NCBI GenBank assembly: GCA_004335835.1
Contig: RWJK01001729.1
Span: forward strand, 1 to 64,000
DNA from: Scenedesmus sp. ARA3
Lineage: Eukaryota > Chlorophyta > Chlorophyceae > Sphaeropleales > Scenedesmaceae
DNA length: 64,000 bases
Direction of reading: 5' to 3'
The notes beneath the pieces were generated by a model, which saw nothing but the letters and a program-made list of their open reading frames with translations, did no database searches and was not told the origin of the DNA. A program made the position numbers and the translations under genes. Position 1 is the stretch's first letter; every line of letters starts with the position of its first letter. Shown here piece by piece: positions 34,571-45,051 of the stretch.

Positions 34571-37051
34571 AGCAGCAGCACAGGTAGTGGTGGCAGTGCA
34601 GTAGATCTGTTGGCGCAGGTGGCAGCAGCAGCAGGCACCAGCACCTACGGCCATCTGCGACTGTGCTGCTGCCTGGTGCAGATGCTGCTGCATGCAGTGG
34701 CCCTTCAGCAGCAGCAGCAGCAGCAGCAGGGGTGCAGCACAGTCTGGCAGCCGCGCTGTCCTGGCTTGGTGCAGCTGCTGCTGGCGATGCCAGCAGAAGC
34801 AACACAGCAGCTGGAACAGCCAGAGCTACAGCAGGCACTGCTGGCAGCACTACACCCCAGCAATGGGTTTACTGGTGCTGCTGCCACATCGCTGCCCCAG
34901 CAGCGGGGTTTTGGGGTGAGGGTTGCGGCTGCCAACAACCCCTGGTCTTGGCTGCGGCAGCAGCTTTCAAGTGAGCTGCAGCCGCACCTGGCTGCTGCTG
35001 CTGCCAGAGGCCTTGTCGCTGCTAGCAACAAACTGGTACAGCAAAGTGACGATGATGACGATGTTGCTAGTGTTATAACAGCAGCAGCGGCGGCTGACCC
35101 AGCACCAGGCAGTGCAGCTGTGACCAGAACCAAAGTGGTGCTGCCGCAGCAGCGGCAAGAGGCGCTGCTGTTGGCTGAGCTGTCGCGGGTGCTGCTGCTG
35201 TATGAGGGGCTGTGGCCGGAGCTGACTGTCCGGAGGCTGCTGCTGGATGCAGTACACCACAGGTGGGCACATATTGCTTTGAAAAGTGTCGCTTTGTTAC
35301 GTGATGCTGTTGCTGGCTGAGCTGTCGCGGGTGCTGCTGCTGTATGAGGGGCTGTGGCTGGAGCTTACTGTCAGGAGGCTGCTGCTGGATGCAGTGCACC
35401 ACAGGTGGGCACATACTGCTCTAATTGTGTTACTTTGTTACATGATGCTGTCGCTGGCTGAGCTGTTGCGGGTGCTGCTGCTGTATGAGACGCTGTGGCC
35501 AGAGCTGACTGTCAGGAGGCTGCTGCTGGATGCTGTACACCACAGGTGAGTGCTGCATAGTTGTAACAGTGTTACTTTGTCATTTGGTGTTATTGCTGGC
35601 TGATGAGATGCTGCTGTTGTATGAGGTGCTGAGGGCGGAGCTGACTGTCAGGCAACTGGTGCTGGATGCAGTGCACCACAGGTAACCGCAGAGTGGATGC
35701 GACAATGTTAGTTTGTTACATGGCAGTGGTCTTTGACATGACAATCTTTTTCACTTGCCTGCGCAATGTGTATGCAACGTATGTCTGCACTTTCGCAGCT
35801 GACTTACACATCATTGCACATGCACGCGATGCCTTGTACTGCCCTGCCTGCAGGCCTAACATTAAACTGCCTGCAGCATATTCGCATAATCTACGTGATG
35901 CCATACGCGCGTGTGCTGCCTGCTGCTGCCCTGCCTGCAGGTCCCAGCAGCCGCTGGTGGCGCAGCTGCTGAAGGGCATGTATCATACCAGTCACCTTCC
36001 CTGCAGCAATCACAACTGACCTGCCGCGTGTGTGCTGCCTGCTGCCGCTCTGCCTGCAGGTCGCAGCAGCCGCTGGTGGTGCAGCTGCTCAAGGGCATGC
36101 AGCGCGCCTGCAGCACAACAGCCGCTGTGACAATGCTGGCAGCATCAGTGGCACCAGCAGCTGCAGCACCAGCACTGGCAGCAGCAGAAATCCCTGCACA
36201 GCACACCACAGCAGCAGCAGCAGCTGGTCAAGCAGAGGACGGTTTGGTGCCGGAGCAGCAGTGCATTGCAGTGCCCCTGCCCCTGGACCAGCTGCTGCGG
36301 CTGCTGCTGCCAGTGCCAGCCAGCTACCAGTTCTTGGCTGCATCTGAATTGGCTCATGCCACCATTGCTGGTCGTACGACAGAGCTGAATCAGCAGCAGC
36401 AGCAGCAGCAGCAGGCGCTTGAGATGACAGAGGCACAGCAGCTGTCAGCAGTGGCGCTGCTGCAGCAGCTGCTTGTTGCAGGGCTGCTGCAGCAGCAGTA
36501 TGCGCTGCTGCTGCTGTGCCTGCAGCCTTTGCAGCTCTTGTGGCAGCAGCAGCAGCAGGGCAGGTACAGCCACAGCCAACTGCGGCTGATCCTGCAGCTG
36601 ACAGACAGCCTTCTGGGAGTCCAAGCCACCACCAAAACTGCAGGTGCTACATCAGCAGCTGACAGTCGTAGTCGCAATCACAGTGGCAGCAGCTCCAGCT
36701 GGGACAAGCCTTGGGCAGCATTTCATGCTGCATGTGATTGCCCACTCTCCTGCACTGCACAGACAGCAGCTGCCCTTGCTACTCTGCAACAAGCACCAGC
36801 GGCCACAGCTGCTAACTATGCTGGGCAGCAGCAGCAGCAGCAGCAGCAGCAGCCAGCAGCTGCAGTGCAGTGGCTGCTGCTGGGACTGTGCCAGATTCAG
36901 CAGCAGCTGCAGCAAGCTGCTTTGCTGCACCACCGACCAGACTACAAGGGCAGCTGCCACGCAGCAGCACTGCTAGAAGCACTTGTTTCCTGGCTAGCAG
37001 GCAGTGAGGCAGCAGGCCTGCTAGGAAACGGGGAGAAGCACCAGCATCATC

Positions 37052-37115
<64 letters not shown>

Positions 37116-38910
37116 GGCAGTCGTGTCTGTCGGGGAGCTGCAGCAGCTGCCCTGGCAGCAGCGGCTGCTTGTGAGCTACTTGCTCAGCTCACCGCAGGAC
37201 AATGTGGCAGCAGCAGACATACCCTGTGCAGCTGGTGCAGACAGCGGCCAGCAAGGGCACCATCAGAGCAGCAGTACTGCACACGAGCATGTTGACAACG
37301 GCAGCTCTGTAACAGAGCTCAGTAGGCTGCTGCTGCCAGTATCTCTGGTGGGCTGGTCACCCAGCAGCAGCAGCAGCAGCAGTAGCGCAGCGATGATGCC
37401 GCTGGCGCAAGTGCGAGAGCTGCTGCTGGACTGTTGTGAGTTTGCAGCTGCCAGCGATGCACATGCGCTGCTGCTGGCACAGCAATGCGGGCACAGCAGC
37501 GCATGTTCTGCAAGCCATGCGAAAGACCCAGCAGGTACTTCAAACTCAACAGCCTCCGCACCCCTACAGACGATGCATCATGCTACAGCAGCAGCACTGG
37601 CAGCAGCAGTGCAGCAGCTGGCCTGGCAGCAGCTGAGGCAGGGGCTACCTCTTGCACTGGGCCAGTTCCTGCCGTGGGCAGTAGAGCACCAGGCAGCCAG
37701 GGTGCTACTGCGCCTGCTGCCGGCACTGCTGCAAGTAACACTTGGCTTGCGCTTTCAGCAGCAGCAGCAGCAGCAGCAGCCGCAGCAGCTGGACCTCCCT
37801 CTGTTGGGTGAGATGCTGGACGTAGCAAACGCGTCACAGAACGGGAAACAGGAGCAGCAGCAGCAGCCTTCAGCTAGGCTAGTTGCCGCGATGTGGTGTG
37901 CCGAACTGCAGCTAGCAGTCAGGGCAGTCTTCCTCTTCCTGCAGCATGGCAAGTGGGCGCAGCCACAAGCAACAAATGCAGCTCTCAACAGCAGCAGCAG
38001 CAGCAGCAGCAGCAGGGAGCAGGCTAGGCAGCTCGCTGCTGAGCAGTGCTTCAGGCATCTGTCGCTGCTGGTGCTGCACATTGCTGGCCAGGCAAGACAT
38101 GGCCTGGTGAGAACAGATCGAAGTGGCAGGAGCAGCAGCAGCAGCAACAGCAGCAGTACTAGAAACAAGCAAGCAACCCCTGCAGTTGCTGCACAGATTG
38201 GTGGTGAAGAGGAGCTGTCAGGTGCTGGCACTAGGTCTGCAGCTGCAGGCAGCACTGCCATGGGTGCTCAGCTGTCGCTAGAGCTGCTGCAGGTGTGTGT
38301 GCAGGAGCTGTGCCGGCTGGCAGCAGCACTGCAGGGCTGTTGTGTGGACTGCAGCTCCCTGCAGGTGCTGCTGCTGCAGCTGCTGCAGCAGCTGCTGCTG
38401 GGAGGTGCTGGCAGTGGAGGTGCTAATGCTGACAGACAGGCAGCTGCTGGCACTCGTGCTGATGCAGCTGCAGCACCACCGCCACCGCCGCCGCCGCCAC
38501 CAGCGACAGATGCAGCAGCGGTGTCTGGTGAGGCAGTAGCAGGGGCGCTAGCAGACCATGGAAGCAAAACAGTGCCGGAGCCAGATGCTACAGCAGTGGA
38601 TGGCGCATCGGAGTCGCGACAGGTGCAGGCAGCAGCTACGTCCAAGGTTATTCAACCACAAGCAGCGGCCGATGCTGCTGCAGGAGCCGCAGCTCCTGGC
38701 TGGCATTGCTCGGCTGTGCATGGCAATGTCACAGCTGGCCAGTTGTTCGGATGGGTAGGGCTGCAGCTGCAGCTGCTGCCCCCACAGATGCAGCAGCTGT
38801 TACTGCCTGCTGTGGTGCACATGGCTGAGCAGCAGCAGGCTTGCTTGCTGGGCCGGCGCTTGACAGATGTGGAGGTTGTCAAGTTGGAGGAAATGATTGG
38901 GGTTGCATAA
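32000..38910 (+). CDS. Giant Gln/Ala/Ser-rich helical protein, unidentified
   Basis: Two exons close in phase: 32000-35262 and 36060-38910, giving about 2037 aa. The start is uncertain because an acceptor-like CACAG precedes the ATG by about ten bases, so further 5' exons may exist. Between long Gln, Ser and Ala tracts are amphipathic Leu-rich helices such as LLLAELSRVLLLYEGLWPEL, QQPLVVQLLKGMQRA and TAGQLFGWVGLQLQLLPPQM, suggesting an alpha-solenoid-like scaffold. It has an almost pure Glu run of about 35 residues near residues 149-183 and a His run of 16-17 from CAT codons at about 37043-37092. The C-terminus is ordered and charged (LLGRRLTDVEVVKLEEMIGV). I recognise no catalytic motif or family. 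The frame stays open through more than 6 kb, which makes it real. Confidence 0.75.
32443..32549 (+). repeat. (GAA)n tract encoding poly-Glu
   Basis: About 35 GAA/AAG-phase triplets, with one GGA interruption, lie inside the coding exon. It is a long, nearly pure purine tract, so instability and triplex formation are plausible. Confidence 0.95.
35306..35681 (+). repeat. Three echoes of giant-gene exon 1, 3' edge
   Basis: The exon end encoding LSRVLLLYEGLWPELTVRRL and LLDAVHHR recurs with its donor. Copies end at 35404 (CACAG|GTGGGC), 35545 (CACAG|GTGAGT) and 35681 (CACAG|GTAACC), against the real edge at 35262. The steps are 142, 141 and 136 bp. The first two copies stay in good frame; the third has indels. 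All donors are intact, so four competing 5' splice sites exist. Confidence 0.9.
35909..35984 (+). repeat. Echo of giant-gene exon 2, 5' edge
   Basis: CTGCCTGCAG|GTCCCAGCAGCCGCTGG at 35931-35957 and on to AAGGGCATG matches the real acceptor and exon head at 36060 at an offset of 119 bp, including about 30 bp of intron before the AG. Confidence 0.88.
37043..37092 (+). repeat. (CAT)n tract encoding poly-His
   Basis: Sixteen to seventeen CAT/CAC codons run straight into a (CAG)n poly-Gln tract within the coding exon. Confidence 0.95.
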
Positions 38911-39637
38911 GCAAATCAGCATGGCCGTGTGGGGGTAGTTGTTGTTGCAAAGCCATGGTTCTCAGGCTCTGGTCTGTACTGCAACTCTTGATACATGTAT
39001 ATTTGTACATGCAGTTCATCGAGAAGCAGTGCTACAGCAGCAGACTGGCTTGCCAAGTACAGATTTCGCAGTTGAGGATTGAACTTGACGTGCCTTGCGG
39101 CTGCATCAGTGCATAGACATGGCTTGCAGGGGTAGCTGTCTTGGCGTGAATCCCAACTTGCCATGGTACACCCCATTTCGGTTTAGCGGACGCTTCGGCG
39201 CCTCAGGCATACTTCAATGAGTTATGACAGCGGACTGTTGATGCTTCGAGCAAACGCTTTCATAGCAGTGCTGGACCAGCTGTCTTACTATGAAAGGGTT
39301 TGGGGTTGATGTTTAAAACTGAGGACATCTTGACGAACAGGCGATACGGCATTATTTAAGACGCCAGGAAGTACACATACATATACATGTGTATCATCGA
39401 GCGTAAGCAGCACCAGCGCAGCACCTTCGCTGACACAAAAATCAAACAAGCGTTTGAACTACACTCGAGTCTTGCGCTGGCTTTGCCAATTTACAGCAGC
39501 GACTTCAGCTGGCTAGATAGGTTGCCAATCAAGCATGGGGGAAGCACTGGGCAGGTACAGACGGGCACCGTGATCATGGCTGCACCTGCTGCCAGCCAGC
39601 ATAAAAGTGTGGCCAAGGACACCTGCACATATCAGGC
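38911..39637. other. Intergenic
   Basis: This holds the 3' UTR of the giant gene and the 5' region of the broken repeat gene. I see nothing else. Confidence 0.45.
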
Positions 39638-40704
39638 ATGGCCACTCACTCAGCCAATGTAAATTGCAGGGGAAGGATGGCATCCAAGCCCGAAGGGTGG
39701 CGTGTGAGAGTTGCAGGGGGCCGCGGCTCCAGCCCTGCTGCTACCAGCAGTAGGCAGGCCAACACAGACAGATCCCGCAGCAGGTCCCCTGCAGGCAGCC
39801 ATAGTGCAGTCACAGAGCGGAAGAGGATCGTGGTATGCGAACAAAACAAACAGCGCCTAGCTCATATGCTGGAAGCTTTCAACAAGTCCCCGCTGCTGGC
39901 AGAGCTGGGCCCGCAAAACATGTTTTGGCTGGCAGCAAGCAGCAAGATCTGGCAGCAGGAAATCAGCACCATTGCCTGCAGCGACAAGCGCGGCCTTGTC
40001 CTGCTGGACTCTGCTGTCGCCACAGCACGCAGCAGCAGTGAGCTGAAACACATGCAGGCAGTAGGGTGGCTGGCAGCACTGCTGCTGAGCAAGGCACCTG
40101 ACACTGCAGGAGAAGTGGCAACACAGCTGCTCAACCTGCCAGCAGTGCCCCTCGCAGTGGCTGTCAAGCTGGTAGCACTGCCGCCGCCAGCGGCTGGCGT
40201 GCGCATCAGCTACGCACAGCTGCTGGCTGCAGCTCACAGCATGGTGGTAGGAGTGGAGGTGTGGGTGCAGGTGCAGCGGCAGCTAGGCGTACCCAGCGAC
40301 ATCCCTGCAGCCGCTGTGGGCATCTGCTGCAGTCATGCCATCATCAGTGATTGGGTGAGTACCATGTGTGGCTGATTACTGTTGTTGTCTTTGCAGTTGA
40401 GAAGGCTCATGGATGACCAGCCTGCAGTCTGTGCATGTGTGGCTATGTATTGACATGTCTGTGGGCGTGTCTGTTTAGCTCACAATGTAGACAACATATG
40501 AAGCCTGACAATCTAGACAACATATGAAGCCTTACTGCCAGCACTGCTTGAGGTGCAGGCTTGCTTGGGTGAGCAGCGAGACTAATCATGTCATGCCTAC
40601 AATCAACAACGTATTAATTGATCGTTTGACGTATGGCGTTGATGGGTAACATGATGATGATGATTGATCGTTTGACGCTGCCACTGAGGTGCCGTTGCTG
40701 CTGG

Positions 40705-40737
<33 letters not shown>

Positions 40738-43347
40738 AGGATGAGGGTGACATCAAACAGACCATCAGACAGGCGAATGCCGACCTGCTGCAACTGACAA
40801 TGAACTGCCGCAGTTCAATGACTGTGAAAGCAGCCATCAGTGGTCTGCTAGCTGCAGCTGCAGACGCAGGCCTTCTTGAGCCTGGCGTGGCTCGCAAGCT
40901 GCTGCTGACAGCAGCAGCGCGGCAGCACGAAGACGCAGTGCAGTACCTGGTAAATCAGCCAGTAGTGCAGCAATGTGGACGCAGCAGCGCTTGAGGCCGT
41001 GCTTGCGCAGCTGCTGCTGAACAACATCTCTAGACCAACCACTCGCTGCGTGCGGCAGCTGTGCACCCTGCCAGCAGCAGCACTGCTAAGCAGCGCGGCT
41101 GTAACAACACTTCTACAGGCAGCCATTAGTGCCACCTATCGGCCAGAGCCAGATTCGAACGCATGGGTGGCTTGGTCATGCTGGTCCGTTCAGGAACATG
41201 CCCTGCAGGTCATGGCTGTGCTGTGCAGGGTGCCAGCAGCACAGCAGCTCAGCAGCATGGCAGTGGCTCAGCTGCTGCAGGCAGCCCTGGAAGGCGGCAG
41301 CTTTGAGGAGCGGGGCAAGGTGTTGGCGCAGCTGGGCAAGCTGCCAGCAGCAGCGCACATCAGCAGTGAAGCGCTGCTGCAGCTCGTGCTGGCAGCAGTG
41401 GAAAGGGGCTGCTTGAGAAGCATCGAGGTTTTGTGCTCTCTGCCAACGGTAGCGCAGCTCACTAGCGAGGCAGTGGTTGCGCTGCTCAAAGCAGCTGTGC
41501 AGTGCGGGCGTCACCAGATCGTAGCGTTGTTGTTGTGGGACCTGCCGCCAGCGCTACATGAGCAGCTCAGCAGTCAGCAGATGCAGCAGATGTTAACAGC
41601 AGCTGTGAAACAGAGAGCGGATGAGGACTGTGTTGCAGAGCTTTGCAAGCTCTCTGCAGCACAGCAGCTCAGCAGTGACACAGTGCTGCAGCTGCTGCAG
41701 GCAGCTGTGGATCAGGGTACGGTGCCGGCAGCCCTATGCAGGCTGCCAGCAGCAGCGGGCATCAGCAGTGAGGCAGTGCTTGAGCTGATGCAGGCAGCCC
41801 TGGACAGCAGCTCCAATGGAAGCAGAGAAGCCTCAGGCAGCTTGCAGGCACTGTGTGCTATGCCAGCAGTAGCGCAGCTGACCAGTGAGGCAGTGTTGGC
41901 GCTGCTCAGCGTAGCTGCCAACAGCTGCATGTTCATGTCACCATTGTTGCAGAGCCTCCCGCAAAAGCTGCTCCAGCAGCTCAGCAGTGAGCAGATTGCA
42001 CAGCTTCTAGCAGCAGCTGTGGAGCTGCGCAGCATTGAGTGCGCTCGGTGCATGGAACAGCTCTGCGTGCTACCCGCAGCAGCAGGCATCAGCAGTGGAG
42101 TAGTGCAGCAGCTGCTGCAGGCGGCCGCGGAGCGGGGCTGCGTGTCGGAGGAGTTGTGTGAGCTGCCAGCAGCAGCGGGCATCAGCAGTGAGGCAGTGCT
42201 GCAGCTGCCGCAGGCAACCGAGCAGCGGGGCAGGGTGCCGGCAGAGTTGTGCAGGCTGCCAGCAGCAGCAGGCATCAGCAGCGAGGCAGTGCTGCAGCTC
42301 ATGCTGGCAGCACTGGGCAAGGGCTCCGAGCCCACTAGAAGCAGGGAAGCCTCAGACAGTGTAACAGCACTGTGTACTGTGCCAGCAGTGGCACAAATGA
42401 CCAGTGAGGCAGCGTTTGCGGTGCTCAGTGCAGCCATGAAGGTCAGCTGTGTCATTGGAAGTTCTTGGCTCACAACATGAATGTTGCTGTACCTGCCGTC
42501 ACAGTTGCTGGAGAAGCTCAGCAGTGAGCAGGTGGCACAGCTTCTTGCAGCAGCTGTGCAGCTGGACAGCAGTGAGTGCTCTTCCTGCAGTCAGCCGCTG
42601 TGCAAGCTGCCGGCTGCAGCGGGCATCAGCAGTGAGGCAGTGCTGCAGCTGCTGCAGGCGGGCCTGGAGCGGGGCACAGTACCAGCAGAGCTCTGCAGGC
42701 TGCCAGCAACAGCGGGCATCAATGTTGCAGCAGTGCTTGAGCTGATGCAGGCAGCCCTCAAGATTGATCAAGGCAGTGGGCTGGCAGGGCTATGCACGCT
42801 GCCAGCAGCAGCGGGGGTCAACAGCTCAACACTGCTGCAGCTGCTGCATGCAGCGCTGCAGCACAGCAGTGGGGTGACAGGGCTATGTACGCTGCCAGCA
42901 GCACAGCAGCTCAGCAGCGAGGCAGTGCTGCATCTGATGCAGACGGCCGTCGAGCAAGGGCACATGGTGCCTGTTGGATTGTGCCAGCTGCCAGCAGCAG
43001 CGGGCATCAGCAGTGAAGCAGTGCTTGAGGCAATGCAGGCAGCAGTGGCCAAGGCCTGCTGGAAAAGCGTACAGGCGTTCTGCGCTGTTCCCGCAGTAGC
43101 ACAGCTCACCAGCGAGGCGGCGGCCGCGCTGCTCGATGCAGCTGTGAAGCGCGGCTGTTGTAACACAGTACAGGCTTTGTCAGCTCGCCTGATGCCGCTG
43201 CTGCAGCAGCAGCTCAGCTACCAGCAGGTGCAGCAGTTGCAGCTGTCAGCAGCAGCTCAGGAGCATGTTCTCGACTCGTACAGAAGGCGTCGCATTGAGT
43301 TGGAGCTGCGCGGGTTGCGTATTGCATGGCAAACCCCTGCTAGCTGA
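39638..43347 (+). pseudogene. Broken copy of an unfamiliar helical-repeat protein (copy A)
   Basis: The first exon, 39638-40354 (or from the better ATG at 39677), ends GATTGG|GTGAGT, exactly as in copy B at 45537. The second starts at 40740 after a (CTG)n-TAG acceptor. Two lesions follow. Where copy B reads CAGCAGCATGTGGAT, this copy reads CAGCAATGTGGAC at 40968-40980: two bases are missing and the frame shifts. Then an in-frame TGA at 42478-42480 interrupts a repeat, after which the same frame continues to 43347. The encoded repeats follow the pattern LC.LPAAAGISSEAVLQLLQAA, about ten to fifteen of them, with a Ser/Arg-rich N-terminus (TDRSRSRSPAGSHSAVTERK) and a short LLAELGPQNMFWLAASSK box. 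Sequencing error is the alternative. A 63-bp intron at 42442-42504 could remove the stop in frame, but it would also delete conserved repeat residues. Confidence 0.72.
40617..40677 (+). mobile_element. 31-bp LINE 3'-end insertion with 15-bp target-site duplication
   Basis: ATTGATCGTTTGACG occurs at 40617-40631 and again at 40663-40677. The 31 bp between them (TATGGCGTTGATGGGTAACATG plus ATG repeats, in two parts) match the 3' end of the LINE fragment at about 3683-3729 (ATGGCGTTGATG...GTAACATGATGATGATG). It is an extremely 5'-truncated retrotransposition event in the intron of copy A. Confidence 0.85.
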
Positions 43348-45051
43348 AACACAGCTGGCTGGACTGTTTGGCAGGTCGGCAGCGAGCAGGTGCTGCTGCT
43401 GCTTAAAGTAGCCAGCTGGCTGCAGCCACTCAGCGCAGAGCTGTGTGGCTGGAGGGGCTGTGAGCACGCTACCAGCAGCTCAGCAGCACAGCAGGCAGGC
43501 AGTGGCGCAGCTGCTGCTGGCAGCTCAGCAGGGCGGTGGGACCCACCTGCATGGGGCGTGCAGTAGTAAGTGACTGTGGGGTTGGTAGGCGTTTGTGAGA
43601 GTTGGGCCTTCAGCGCCATCTTGTTGCAGCAGGTTTTGACATGCTTGAGCACGACAATCAGGTTAGCCCGTCGGAGTCAGTCTGGTGCCGTTGCCTGCGG
43701 GCCACGGTGTGTGCATGCAGGTCAACCTGAAAACGGTTGCCAGCTCTGTATCTGTCGCTTGCTTTGGCTTCTTTGGCTTCATGATCGAAGCAATTAGCAA
43801 TTGTTGTGCTGTTTTGCCTTGTAGTGGCCCTGGAATGCAGAGTGTGCACTGCGTGCCCCATAGGTTGACTTTCGTACAATGCGTGCAACTGGTGACTGTG
43901 CTTTGGTGTGCAATGCACCCAAAGTTGTTGCGCTGTCCAGGGTTTTTCACTGTTCCAGTGTCGACACGCGCTGAAATCTTTGCTTGCGTCTAGTTGTATG
44001 TGCTGTTTGATTAGGTATGGAAGGGCTGGACAGGCCACCAGGCCATGGCATGTGGCCACGTGCAGCGCTGTGCCTGCCGGTCGTGTGAACCAAGACCTGG
44101 GTTCCAGACGCTAATCTGATTTCTGAGTGTCAATGGAGCCTCACCGTGGTAGGCCTTGCTTCTGAGCCACTATCTGCTCCAGCTGCGTTGACAAGGGTTC
44201 TGGGTTGGATCATTTCAATAAGGGCATGGTGCATTGACGCCCCTCCACTGAACGTAGTTGTGGCGACAACATGTTGATTTTGAACTAAATTGAACCCATT
44301 GAACGAGGATCGGCGGTACATTTTCAACAGAATGCTGCTGGAACGTACTTGCAGCACTATGTTTTCAAAGTGGCAGGGCTTGATTAGATTTGGCAGCGTC
44401 ACTGGCTTGCTGTGCCTGCCAGAGAGCGGCCACGTTCGCTATCGTGGCTGGCAATGGGCCTGCAATGGCCCTGCTAGCCTGGCAAGTGCAGCGGTGTTCA
44501 ACACCAAGTGCAAGTTGCAACACAGTTCCACTGACAGCATGAACTGCTGCTATGGTCACATGGTTGAGCAGTAGCTTGCTGGCTGACGCGGGCAGCTGCT
44601 TGCTCGGTAGGGGTTGAACACTTGCGCAGCATAATGTACATGTGGGTTTCACATGTGGGTTTCACACGCGTACCGGCGTACACGCATTTCAGCGCTTCTG
44701 CTTGACGCCAAGGTACCGCAGTATGTGCTGGACAGCACTCGCTTTTTATGTCCTTACGCCCCGACGTTTGGCCAATGGCTCTTTGCATGCCCCGGTGGCA
44801 TAGGTCAAGTGGCAATTGAAGATTGTTTTGCTGGCAGTGGTTTTAGGGCTTGACCGTTTTAAAATCAGTCAGATGAACCGGGGGTTCCATCAAAACACAC
44901 AACCAGACAGCTACATGTTTATTGGAATGTCTTTTAATGCCGCTGTGCACATTGAGCGTGTGTTGAAACGAAACTGGGCGTAAAGCTACACCAGCTGCTG
45001 TTCCTCGTGCACGGTCGTGACTTCCTGCGGGTACTGGCAAGGCAGGATACA
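43348..45051. other. Intergenic between repeat-protein copies A and B
   Basis: At 43370-43560 there is a decayed, CAG-rich stretch resembling more of the helical repeat (GSEQVLLLLKVASWLQPL). Beyond about 43600 I see no gene. Confidence 0.4.

Noticed and set aside
35262..36060. Echo arrays as introns born by duplication of an AGGT site (classical intron-gain model)
   Set aside because: That model predicts the intron to start with a copy of the next exon and end with a copy of the previous one. Here copies carry exon edge plus existing intron sequence on their own side, so the introns were already present.
42478..42480. TGA read as selenocysteine in copy A
   Set aside because: No Cys in the matching position of other repeats, no visible SECIS-like context, and a separate frameshift lies in the same gene; simple nonsense is the better explanation.
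42442..42504. 63-bp GT-AG intron removing the TGA in copy A
   Set aside because: In frame and possible, but it would remove LPSQ-type residues that align with other repeats, and it is shorter than every other intron modelled here. Kept as an alternative only.
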